From: an uncultured Clostridia bacterium | GTDB lineage: Bacteria; Bacillota; Clostridia; Oscillospirales; UMGS1783 | Assembly (NCBI GenBank): GCA_937892635.1 | Contig: CALBKB010000137.1 | Location: forward strand, 1 to 16,027 | DNA: 16,027 bases | Direction: 5' to 3' | Program-made: the position numbers and the translations under genes | The notes under the pieces: generated by a model | Told to the model about the DNA's origin: nothing | Database searches by the model: none | Seen by the model: the letters and a program-made list of their open reading frames with translations, nothing else | Part shown: one piece after another, positions 1 to 6,541 of the stretch | How the letters are laid out: each line of letters opens with the position of its first letter | How positions within the stretch are numbered: position 1 is the first letter of the stretch

Positions 1-256
1 CAGCAAGGTGCAGGAACTCGGCAATCTCGAGATTACCTTCAGCAATGTCAAGGAGGTGAAGCTCATAGAGAATGGACCCAAGGTTACCGCATACCTTCCT
101 GGTGGCAGTGATATAGAGGGTACAGCCGCTTTGGCCGACAACAAGATTACCGTGACATTCGAGCAGCAGTTTACCGAAGAGGGTGAGTACGTATTCCAAG
201 TTCCTGCCGGAATGTTCACCATGGATGGTGTTGCCAATGAACAGCCCATAGCCGCT
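1..256 (+). other. Foreign segment: Bacteroidales-type surface/lipoprotein domain fragment
   Basis: The translation of this stretch (SKVQELGNLEITFSNVKEVK, then a beta-rich run ending EEGEYVFQVPAGMFTMDGVA and NEQPIAAY) does not resemble NAD kinase. The pattern 'G-E-Y-x-F-x-V-P-A-G-x-F' followed by 'x-N-E-x-I-x-A-x-Y' is what I recall from Ig-like or adhesin-like repeats in Prevotella and Bacteroides exported proteins. Similarity to NAD kinase starts abruptly near the Tyr-Ser-Ala-Asp-Gly codons at 257-271. The family assignment is by recognition only; the discontinuity is plain in the sequence. Confidence 0.6.
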
Positions 257-619
257 TATTCGGCCGACGGCCTAATCGTTTCCACACCAACCGGATCTAC
301 AGGATACTCGCTTTCGGCAGGCGGTCCAATATTGGAACCCACCAGCACAGCACTTATTCTAACACCAATCTGCCCGCACACTTTGGGTGTCCGCCCCATA
401 GTCTTTGCGTCTGATTCCTGTATCCGCATTACTCCGATCAACCTTGTCCAACGTGATGCACAACTTACTGTCGATGGCTATCAAACCCTGCCGTTATGCC
501 ACGGAGATACCATTGAGATCCATCGCGCATCCCACGTAACACGGCTTATTAAAATCAAGAACCTCAATTTTTATCACATACTCAATCACAAACTAGTGAA
601 TGGAGATCACCAAAAATGA
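2..619 (+). CDS. nadK: NAD kinase C-terminal half, fused in frame to a foreign 5' segment (partial)
   Basis: From about base 257 the frame encodes the C-terminal half of NAD kinase, the cytosolic enzyme that phosphorylates NAD to NADP with ATP. The signature is GLIVSTPTGSTGYSLSAGGP (about 266-325), followed by the family's ILTPICPHTLGVRPIV stretch and a beta-rich tail. The N-terminal domain with the catalytic GGDGT motif is absent. In its place are about 84 codons resembling a Bacteroidales extracellular domain. The frame is open to the left edge, so the GTG at 8 is probably internal. The stop overlaps argR as ATGA, the usual clostridial nadK-argR-recN arrangement. As written the protein could not be an active NAD kinase. 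I infer that the true gene is normal and the 5' part is an assembly join; the C-terminal call is certain. Confidence 0.85.
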   Translation, partial: SKVQELGNLEITFSNVKEVKLIENGPKVTAYLPGGSDIEGTAALADNKITVTFEQQFTEEGEYVFQVPAGMFTMDGVANEQPIAAYSADGLIVSTPTGSTGYSLSAGGPILEPTSTALILTPICPHTLGVRPIVFASDSCIRITPINLVQRDAQLTVDGYQTLPLCHGDTIEIHRASHVTRLIKIKNLNFYHILNHKLVNGDHQK

Positions 620-1068
620 AACATCAAAGACACATGAAAATTCTGCAATTAGTACAAGCCGAACCCATTGAAACACAAGAGCAACTGTTGGATCGTCTCT
701 GCGCCAACGGCTTTACCGTCACCCAGGCAACGGTATCGCGCGACATCAAAGAACTGCGTCTGTTTAAACGACTTGACAAAAGCGGCCGCTCTCGCTATGA
801 CGTCGAATCATCATCCGATACGACCCATCAATCCGAACGTTATCAAGGCATTCTTCGCGATGGCATACGCAGTATCGATATTGCCGGTCACCTCATTGTC
901 ATTAAATGCTATGCCGGCATGGCTCAAGCAGTTTGTGCCGCTATTGACACGATGAGCTTTGATGGCGTTGTCGGTTCTTTGGCCGGTGATGATACGATCT
1001 TTTTAGCAATTCGCACCAACGACGAAGCAAAAGAATTACTGTTTGAACTGCAAAAAATCTTTCAATAA
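616..1068 (+). CDS. argR: Arginine repressor ArgR
   Basis: A 150-residue protein of standard ArgR length. The N-terminal winged helix-turn-helix carries the DNA-binding signature TQATVSRDIKELRL (Ser41-Arg42). The C-terminal oligomerisation and arginine-binding domain carries GSLAGDDT (Gly-Asp-Asp-Thr at 124-127), the L-arginine pocket. ArgR hexamers bind ARG boxes to repress arginine synthesis and activate catabolism when arginine is present. The start ATG overlaps the nadK stop as ATGA, with GGAG at 602-605 placed 10 bases upstream, which suggests translational coupling. recN follows 24 bases later, so argR probably sits in a nadK-argR-recN operon. I found no convincing ARG box in the window, including upstream of proC. 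Confidence 0.96.
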   Translation: MKHQRHMKILQLVQAEPIETQEQLLDRLCANGFTVTQATVSRDIKELRLFKRLDKSGRSRYDVESSSDTTHQSERYQGILRDGIRSIDIAGHLIVIKCYAGMAQAVCAAIDTMSFDGVVGSLAGDDTIFLAIRTNDEAKELLFELQKIFQ

Positions 1069-1092
1069 CACTGCCTCTATTGGGAGAAGGCC

Positions 1093-2760
1093 ATGCTTGA
1101 AAAGTTATTTATTGAAAATGTAGCCGTTATTGAAAAAGCGGAAATCGACTTTACCGGTGGGTTTAACATACTCACCGGTGAAACCGGTGCCGGCAAATCC
1201 ATAATCATTGATTCTCTCAATCTTTTGCTTGGCCAAAGAGCCTCTCGTGATATGATCCGCACAGGCTCCGATCGTGCCTTTGTGGCTGCTGCCTTTTCCG
1301 TTACCGAATCCTACCTCAAGGATGCACTATCAAACCACGGCATCTCTCCGGATGAGGACGGAAACCTATTAATTGAACGTACTTTTCGGATAGACGGTCA
1401 TGGCAGCGCCAAGATCAACGGTCGCCCCGTGTCAGTTGCCGTTCTCAAAGATATAGCGGCCTGTCTGGTCAATATTCACGGTCAGCACATGAATCAACAA
1501 ATTATGGATCCATCTACCCATATTCGCTATATCGACAGTTACGGCAACTACGAGAAACTGTTAGATGAATATCATCTGCTATATCAGGATGTTACCGCGG
1601 CCCGACACGAGCTACTGCGCCTAAAAAAAATTGAGCAAGACAAAGCCGACCGACAAGATTATTTGGCTTATCGCGTTCAAGAACTTAAACAAGCACATTT
1701 AATCCGCGGAGAAGAGGAAGAATTAATCGAAAAACGCAACGCTGCTGCACATGCCGAAAAAATCACCGGTGCGCTTACGCAAAGTTTGGACATGCTCTCG
1801 CTGCGTGATGAATCGGTGTATGATCTATTACTCAAATCCCAGCATGAGCTTGAACGCGTTGCTTCCTATTCTTCAAAACTGTCTGAAGTCGCGACACTAT
1901 TATCCACTATTACCCCAATAGCAGACGAAGCTATCCGTTCGCTTCAAGAAGCGAAAAATGACATGTTCTACAAGCCGGGTGAGCTGGACGAGATTGAGAC
2001 GCGTCTTGGTGAAATCAAGCGCATAAAGACCAAATACGGCGGCTCTGTGGATGCCGCGCTTGACGAATTGGATCGCTCCCAAGCCGAATTAGATAAGTTA
2101 GAACTTAACGAGGAAAACCTAATCAAGCAAGAGCGTGTTTTTCAAGAACTTGCCGGCCAATTGGCTGAAAAAGCCGCCGAACTGACATCAGCTCGCCAAG
2201 AATGCGGCAAACGCCTATCTATCGGCATCATGGAAAAACTAGCATTCTTAGACATGGAAAAGTGCCGCTTTTCCGTAAGCATCACACCCAGCAAAAAATA
2301 TACCGAAACCGGACATGATGATGTTGAATTCTTTATCTCCGCCAATCCCGGCGAACCGCCCAAACCGTTAGCAAAAATTGCGTCGGGCGGTGAATTATCC
2401 CGCATCATGTTGGCAATCATACATGTACTATCTGAACGTCAGGAGACTGACACGATGATCTTTGATGAGGTTGATTCGGGTGTGAGCGGAAAAACGGCTC
2501 AAAAAATCGGCGTTTTGCTTAAAGCCGTATCGAAGCAGTCGCAGGTACTTTGCGTCACCCATTTGGCACAGATTGCCGCCATGGCCGATCATCATTTGCT
2601 CATATCGAAGCATGCAGATGATGTTCGCACCTATACCCAAGTCACCACCCTAGATGCCCAAGGACGCAGGCAGGAGGTTGCCCGCATTATTGGCGGCGCC
2701 GATATCACCGACACCACCCTCAAAACCGCCGACGAGCTGATTGCCTACGGTGCACAATAA
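1093..2760 (+). CDS. recN: DNA repair protein RecN (SMC-like ATPase)
   Basis: A full-length 555-residue RecN, the SMC-family ATPase recruited early to double-strand breaks. The N-terminal ATPase half has Walker A GETGAGKS at 29-36. The middle, about 150-370, is charged and helical (coiled coil). The C-terminal half has the ABC signature SGGELSRIMLA (Ser431 onward) and Walker B MIFDEVDSG (Asp458-Glu459), followed by CVTHLAQIAAMADHH, typical of RecN. The ATG at 1093 is preceded by GGGAG at 1082-1086. It follows argR closely, and the next gene starts 9 bases after its stop, so the three appear co-transcribed. Nothing is missing or unusual. Confidence 0.97.
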   Translation: MLEKLFIENVAVIEKAEIDFTGGFNILTGETGAGKSIIIDSLNLLLGQRASRDMIRTGSDRAFVAAAFSVTESYLKDALSNHGISPDEDGNLLIERTFRIDGHGSAKINGRPVSVAVLKDIAACLVNIHGQHMNQQIMDPSTHIRYIDSYGNYEKLLDEYHLLYQDVTAARHELLRLKKIEQDKADRQDYLAYRVQELKQAHLIRGEEEELIEKRNAAAHAEKITGALTQSLDMLSLRDESVYDLLLKSQHELERVASYSSKLSEVATLLSTITPIADEAIRSLQEAKNDMFYKPGELDEIETRLGEIKRIKTKYGGSVDAALDELDRSQAELDKLELNEENLIKQERVFQELAGQLAEKAAELTSARQECGKRLSIGIMEKLAFLDMEKCRFSVSITPSKKYTETGHDDVEFFISANPGEPPKPLAKIASGGELSRIMLAIIHVLSERQETDTMIFDEVDSGVSGKTAQKIGVLLKAVSKQSQVLCVTHLAQIAAMADHHLLISKHADDVRTYTQVTTLDAQGRRQEVARIIGGADITDTTLKTADELIAYGAQ

Positions 2761-2769
2761 GGATATGCT

Positions 2770-3441
2770 ATGAATTTTAACGGTTTTAGTGAACAAACAA
2801 ACGAATATTTCTGGAATGCCAGCCTTGATAACAGCAAGTCATTCTATGAAAAGAATAAGGAAAAGTATCAAAACTACGTAAAAACACCGTTACAAGCCCT
2901 ACATCTCGACTTGGTTTCCATTGCACAACACATCGATTCCGATATCTGCGTAACACCTACACGTTGTATTTCCCGCGCATTTAATGATTTTCGATATACC
3001 GGAAAACGGTATCCGATCAAAACTTATATGTATTTGCATTTCTGCGCCTCGGTTTCGCAAGAAGACAAGGATACCCCCGGGCTCTTTTTCAACGCGTCAT
3101 ACAACGGTTGGAACTGCGGATTTTTTGCCTACCACGCAACAAACGCCGGCATGTCGGCCTTTCGACAAGCTATTCTACGCGATGTTGATGCCTTTGTTGC
3201 CATTGCCAAAAACATAAAAAAAGACCCTCGCATACACATCGAGGGAGAACTTTATAAAAGAGATCATTATCCGAACTTACCCGAAGAAGCCAAGGATTAT
3301 CTTAACAGAAAACGCTTATGTCTAATTGCTAAATACACTCCTAACGATTTGTATTTTTCCTCAGATCTAACAGATGAGATCGCCTCTGTTTGGAAAACCG
3401 TTTCGCCACTATATCATTTGTATTTATCAGCCATTCAATAA
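2770..3441 (+). CDS. DUF2461 family protein
   Basis: A 223-residue protein matching the DUF2461 family (TIGR02453-like). It opens with FNGFSEQTNEYFWNASLDNS and continues with a Phe-Tyr-Glu-Lys-Asn-Lys run near residue 26. The family's central signature appears as SRAFNDFRYTGKRYPIKTYM, close to the usual 'x-R-D-x-R-F-x-x-x-x-x-P-Y-K-T'. No membrane segment or signal peptide is visible, so it is probably cytosolic. The biochemical role of the family is unknown to me. The AAGGA overlapping the recN stop (about 2759-2763) serves as ribosome site. It is the last gene of the argR-recN transcript and is followed directly by a strong hairpin terminator. Confidence 0.88.
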   Translation: MNFNGFSEQTNEYFWNASLDNSKSFYEKNKEKYQNYVKTPLQALHLDLVSIAQHIDSDICVTPTRCISRAFNDFRYTGKRYPIKTYMYLHFCASVSQEDKDTPGLFFNASYNGWNCGFFAYHATNAGMSAFRQAILRDVDAFVAIAKNIKKDPRIHIEGELYKRDHYPNLPEEAKDYLNRKRLCLIAKYTPNDLYFSSDLTDEIASVWKTVSPLYHLYLSAIQ

Positions 3442-3469
3442 AAAGAGCCATCCAATCGGATGGCTCTTT
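3442..3469. terminator. Bidirectional intrinsic terminator between DUF2461 gene and zinc-ribbon gene
   Basis: A perfect 12-base stem, AAAGAGCCATCC (3442-3453) with GGATGGCTCTTT (3458-3469) and an AATC loop. T-rich sequence follows on the plus strand, and a run of A precedes it, giving U's on the minus strand. It can stop both convergent transcripts; the two stop codons lie at 3439-3441 and 3472-3474. Confidence 0.93.
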
Positions 3470-3471
3470 CT

Positions 3472-3933
3472 TTAAAATTCTAACAATTCTTCTAACATTT
3501 CCTCAATGAAGTATGCGAAACTCCATCCATTATCGAGCAAAGCAAAAAAGATCAGCATCATGAAAAATCCTAATACAGCACCCACGATACCGATAATCAA
3601 GCCGGTAATGGACAGTGCTTTGGATGCTGCTCTTTTCAAACTTATGGCAGACAATACAATGCCGGCCACACAAAGGGGGATGCCCAACAACATTCCGCCA
3701 ATCATATAAAAAACCACACTTAGTCCCAAACCAATACAAGCCGCAATCAAACCAATAATTGCTAAGCCGTTTTTGCTTTTTGCTTCATCATGCTCAGCCT
3801 GTGAAACGACCACCGGATCAATAACCGATACCTCGCCAACAGGGGAGGGGGAAGGACCCATCATTGCCGATCCGCAATATTGACAAAAATTCGCCTGATC
3901 CGAATTTTGCTTTCCACATTGTGAACAAAACAT
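3472..3933 (-). CDS. Zinc-ribbon membrane protein (DUF4190-like)
   Basis: A 153-residue protein. It begins with a zinc ribbon (Cys3-x2-Cys6, Cys17-x2-Cys20), then a Pro/Ser/Val linker to about residue 55. Hydrophobic segments follow at roughly 57-76, 78-97 and 106-133, and the tail is short and acidic (EEMLEELLEF). Small zinc-ribbon proteins with Gly-rich DUF4190-like membrane regions are common in Bacillota; their function is unknown. The ribbon would face the cytoplasm if the N terminus is inside. The ATG follows AAAGGAGA (3941-3948) at 7 bases, with a good sigma-A-like promoter upstream. It is monocistronic: divergent from proC and convergent with the DUF2461 gene. Confidence 0.82.
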   Translation of the reverse strand: MFCSQCGKQNSDQANFCQYCGSAMMGPSPSPVGEVSVIDPVVVSQAEHDEAKSKNGLAIIGLIAACIGLGLSVVFYMIGGMLLGIPLCVAGIVLSAISLKRAASKALSITGLIIGIVGAVLGFFMMLIFFALLDNGWSFAYFIEEMLEELLEF

Positions 3934-3964
3934 AAGAGTGTCTCCTTTGTATCAATTTTGTTTT

Positions 3965-3993
3965 AGTATAGCATATCTTGTATCTGTTTGCAA
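3965..3993 (-). promoter_or_regulatory. Sigma-A-like promoter of the zinc-ribbon gene
   Basis: On the minus strand, -35 TTGCAA (3988-3993) and -10 TATACT (3965-3970) are separated by exactly 17 bases. The predicted start near 3958 leaves a leader of about 25 bases containing the AAAGGAGA ribosome site. Confidence 0.75.
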
Positions 3994-4014
3994 TCCTTTT
4001 TCAATGCCTATTGC

Positions 4015-4043
4015 TTGTTTACATAAATAAGTAGACATAATAT
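4015..4043 (+). promoter_or_regulatory. Possible upstream promoter of proC
   Basis: TTGTTT (4015-4020), 17 bases, TAATAT (4038-4043). It lies in an AT-rich stretch where such matches are easy to find, and is weaker than the promoter at 4074-4102. It may be an alternative start or nothing. Confidence 0.3.
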
Positions 4044-4073
4044 TGTTAAAAATAATTTTTTTTGAAAAAACTC

Positions 4074-4102
4074 TTGAAATATTTGATGAGTTGTATTATA
4101 GT
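4074..4102 (+). promoter_or_regulatory. Sigma-A-like promoter of proC
   Basis: -35 TTGAAA (4074-4079), a 17-base spacer, and -10 TATAGT (4097-4102) ending 34 bases before the proC ATG. AGGAG (4124-4128) is in the leader, 8 bases from the start. It probably drives proC and perhaps spoIIM and the XerD-family gene. Confidence 0.72.
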
Positions 4103-4136
4103 AATAAGCACCCACCCCTAAATAGGAGACATAATT

Positions 4137-4937
4137 ATGAACACCAAAGTAGGTTTTATTGGCGCAGGAAACATGGCAGGCGCTATCATAAGCGGTATCC
4201 TGTCACGCGAAGACCATCCGCAGCTATATGCCTTTGACATTGATAAGTCCAAGTGCGAGCGTTTTGGGAGAAGTGTAAACTATTGTCCTTCGCTTGAAGA
4301 ACTCGTAACGGCATGCGATTATCTTTTTTTTGCCATTAAACCTCAAGTTATTGACTCAGTACTGGATCAGTTACAACATGCCCATGTAAACTGGACCGGG
4401 AAAACAATTATCACTATGGTGGCCGGTATTTCCACGACATATATTGCCCATAAACTTAACGGATCAATTGCCATCGTTCGCATTATGCCCAATACGCCCG
4501 TTATGCTGGGCCATGGCGCAACAACCGTCTGCGCCAATGAGCAGACGAGTCCGACGCAACTCGAATTTGTAAAGTCCCTCTTATCCGACGCCAGCCATCT
4601 GCGCGACATCCCAGAAAGGCAAATGAACGCGTCAATCAGCATTAACGGCAGTAGCCCCGCCTACTTGTTTTTATTTGCTAAATCCGTTGTTGATTATGCA
4701 AAAAAGCAGGGTATTGATGACTTATGCGCATTGGAGTTATTTGCCCATACAATGATAGGCAGCGCAAAGATGCTTTTGGAGTCAAACATGGACCCGGAGG
4801 CGCTGATTCGCATGGTCACATCTCCCGGCGGCACCACACTGGAAGCGTTGAAGGTTTTTGAAAATTATCAATTTGATAAGATCATCTTTGATGCCATGGC
4901 TGCCTGTACCAAGAGAGCCGACGAATTAGGCCGATAA
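4137..4937 (+). CDS. proC: Pyrroline-5-carboxylate reductase
   Basis: A 266-residue protein of normal length for ProC, which reduces 1-pyrroline-5-carboxylate to proline with NAD(P)H in the cytosol. The N-terminal Rossmann fold begins VGFIGAGNMAGAIISG. Next come the family's FFAIKPQ segment and the IVRIMPNTPVMLGHG stretch. The C-terminal helical dimerisation domain holds SSPAYLFLF and the ProC signature MVTSPGGTTLEAL. The start is set by AGGAG 8 bases upstream. spoIIM begins 58 bases downstream. The link to arginine metabolism through ArgR is conceptual only, since no ARG box is seen at its promoter. Confidence 0.97.
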   Translation: MNTKVGFIGAGNMAGAIISGILSREDHPQLYAFDIDKSKCERFGRSVNYCPSLEELVTACDYLFFAIKPQVIDSVLDQLQHAHVNWTGKTIITMVAGISTTYIAHKLNGSIAIVRIMPNTPVMLGHGATTVCANEQTSPTQLEFVKSLLSDASHLRDIPERQMNASISINGSSPAYLFLFAKSVVDYAKKQGIDDLCALELFAHTMIGSAKMLLESNMDPEALIRMVTSPGGTTLEALKVFENYQFDKIIFDAMAACTKRADELGR

Positions 4938-4945
4938 CATATCCT

Positions 4946-4991
4946 TGTCCGCCAACGAATATATTGAATTATAACTCGATAAAGGCGGATA
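4946..4991 (+). promoter_or_regulatory. Possible RNA hairpin covering the spoIIM ribosome site
   Basis: TGTCCGCC (4946-4953) can pair with GGCGGATA (4984-4991), 8 base pairs with one G-U, across a 30-base loop. The 3' arm includes most of the AAGGCGG sequence serving as ribosome site for the GTG at 4996. No U-run follows, so it is not a terminator. A weak promoter-like pair (TTGTCC, 18 bases, TTATAA at 4969-4974) lies in the same stretch. Confidence 0.3.
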
Positions 4992-4995
4992 CAGC

Positions 4996-5598
4996 GTGAA
5001 ACTTAAAATAGGGAAGAGACGTTTTCATCGTCTCCACATAACCACAGAGCGCAAAATCGGTTTACTCCTGATTAGCTCCTTATTTTTCGGAGTGATAACC
5101 GGCAGCCTGGTTCCTTCATTTTCAGCAGACGTGCAAAATGTCTTGATTGGATACGCACAAGGGATCAATCAATCTGCGCCAACAGCCAACATTCTGCTCA
5201 ATCATTTCATCATAAATTTTTTATTTTATTCCGGTCTGTTTTTGCTTGGCGTATCGGTATATGGCTATGTATTTATTCCGGTTTTTCTCTTTGTTAAAGG
5301 ATTTTCCTACGGATTTACTGCATCTTTCTTTTATTCTGTATTTGGAACACGCGGCATATTAGTATGCGCTCTCGGGCTTACCCCTCAATTTTATATATTT
5401 TCCGTAGCCCTGTTAGTGGGTTCCTATCTTGCATTTCTCAAATCACGCTCATTTCGTCAGCGCACCACCGACCAATACCACCACAACAGCAATATGAAGG
5501 CTTATTGTCTAACCTTTCTGATTCTTTTTTGCGTCTCTTTTCTAACTACCTTATTCGATATTTTTGTAACAAAAAATGTAATTAACTTGTTTTGTTAG
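4996..5598 (+). CDS. spoIIM: SpoIIM-like membrane protein (DUF95)
   Basis: A 200-residue polytopic membrane protein with a basic N terminus and hydrophobic segments at about 20-40, 72-88, 90-112, 118-147 and 168-190. This matches the five-segment layout and length of SpoIIM. The FVKGFSYGFTASF segment and LGLTPQFYIFSVALLVGSYL resemble the conserved Gly-rich motif and the Pro-Gln loop of the family. In endospore formers SpoIIM joins SpoIID and SpoIIP in peptidoglycan remodelling for engulfment. The XerD-family gene directly downstream repeats the spoIIM-xerD neighbourhood seen in Bacillota, which supports the call. Translation starts at GTG with AAGGCGG at 4982-4988. Whether the organism sporulates cannot be read from this window. 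Confidence 0.78.
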   Translation: MKLKIGKRRFHRLHITTERKIGLLLISSLFFGVITGSLVPSFSADVQNVLIGYAQGINQSAPTANILLNHFIINFLFYSGLFLLGVSVYGYVFIPVFLFVKGFSYGFTASFFYSVFGTRGILVCALGLTPQFYIFSVALLVGSYLAFLKSRSFRQRTTDQYHHNSNMKAYCLTFLILFCVSFLTTLFDIFVTKNVINLFC

Positions 5599-5606
5599 GA
5601 CTGTAT

Positions 5607-6491
5607 ATGGACAAAATTTTAACCGGGTTCCTCTCCTATATTAAGGAAGAGAAAAATGCAACAAAGAACACTTGCGCATCCTATCGTCGCGACTTGGATG
5701 CTTATTTCTCATTCCTAATTGTAAGCGGTAAGAGTGATCCGCTCGTAGCAACGAAGGACACGCTAACCCATTATCTCAATACATTAAAAGACGCAAGCAA
5801 ATCGGAAAGCACGATCGCACGCAATCTATCATCCATCCGCAGCTTCTATCAATACCTAATGGTTCAAGGAAAAATCGCCGAAAATCCGGCAAAAAACATA
5901 AAGCATCATTCATCCGGCAGAAAGCTGCCCAATATTTTAACTGCCGAAGAAGTCAGCCTGCTGTTAGATCAACCACAATGCATTAACCCTAAGGGCTTTC
6001 GAGATAAGGCCATGCTGGAACTGCTATATGCAACCGGCATGAAAGTAACCGAACTTGTCGACCTTGAAATTCACGATGTTAACATCCATCTCGGCGTTAT
6101 TCATTGTACCGGCAGCACGGGCGGACGCATTGTCCCCATGCACAAAACTGCCGCAAAAGCTCTTGAAGATTACATAACCAAAATTCGTCCGCTTATGGTC
6201 GATCATAAAGAAAATACAGCCCTTTTTCTTAATACGAATGGCGCACGTTTAACTCGCCAAGGCTTTTGGAAAATTATTAAAGCCTACGCCCAGAGCGCAG
6301 GCATCAATAAGGACATTACACCGCAAACCATTCGTCATTCATTTGCCTCACATCTATTAGAAAACGGAGCAGACATAAAAGCGATTCAGGAAATGCTGGG
6401 ACACACCGACATATCCTCAACACAGTTTTACACAAAAATCATTAAAAACCGATATAAGGACGTATATAACAAATTCCATCCCCGCGCATAA
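5607..6491 (+). CDS. xerD: XerD-family tyrosine recombinase with degenerate active site
   Basis: A 294-residue protein with the full XerD layout: N-terminal SAM-like DNA-binding domain (about 1-100) and C-terminal catalytic domain. The ATG at 5607 follows AGGA (5597-5600), which overlaps the spoIIM stop; an in-frame TTG at 5592 lacks a site. Against the catalytic set Arg-Lys-His-Arg-His-Tyr, it has Lys146 for Arg I (ATGMKVTEL; usually ATGLRVSEL). It has Ser170 where the beta-hairpin Lys belongs (CTGSTGGRIVPM, one residue short), and Gln240 for the first His (TPQTIRHSF; usually PHTLRH). Arg243, His266 and the nucleophile Tyr275 remain. Loss of three of six catalytic positions, with the reading frame intact throughout, suggests weak or absent cleavage activity but a retained fold. 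XerD normally pairs with XerC to resolve chromosome dimers at dif. Confidence 0.85.
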   Translation: MDKILTGFLSYIKEEKNATKNTCASYRRDLDAYFSFLIVSGKSDPLVATKDTLTHYLNTLKDASKSESTIARNLSSIRSFYQYLMVQGKIAENPAKNIKHHSSGRKLPNILTAEEVSLLLDQPQCINPKGFRDKAMLELLYATGMKVTELVDLEIHDVNIHLGVIHCTGSTGGRIVPMHKTAAKALEDYITKIRPLMVDHKENTALFLNTNGARLTRQGFWKIIKAYAQSAGINKDITPQTIRHSFASHLLENGADIKAIQEMLGHTDISSTQFYTKIIKNRYKDVYNKFHPRA

Positions 6492-6494
6492 ATA

Positions 6495-6519
6495 AAGCCG
6501 TGTCATAACGACACGGCTT
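6495..6519. terminator. Hairpin between convergent Xer genes, weak terminator
   Basis: A perfect 10-base stem, AAGCCGTGTC (6495-6504) and GACACGGCTT (6510-6519), with loop ATAAC. The plus side lacks a U-run after the stem; the minus side continues TTATTTAT. It lies just past the XerD-family stop (6489-6491) and before the XerC-type stop (6542-6544). It probably acts on both transcripts but is weaker than the other terminators here. Confidence 0.6.
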
Positions 6520-6541
6520 ATAGCAAATAAAAGGGGAGAGG

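Noticed and set aside
4035..4055. dif-like look of the AT-rich sequence upstream of proC (ACATAATATTGTTAAA)
   Set aside because: It shares a few bases with XerC and XerD half-sites but the arms are not symmetric and the spacing does not fit. It is better read as promoter-region AT sequence.
4044..4136. ARG box for ArgR upstream of proC
   Set aside because: TTGAAATATTTGA has a loose resemblance to half of an ARG box, but no second half-site is present, and it coincides with the -35 region.
5592..5606. TTG at 5592 as start of the XerD-family gene
   Set aside because: It lies before the spoIIM stop with no ribosome site; the ATG at 5607 has AGGA six bases upstream and gives the usual length.
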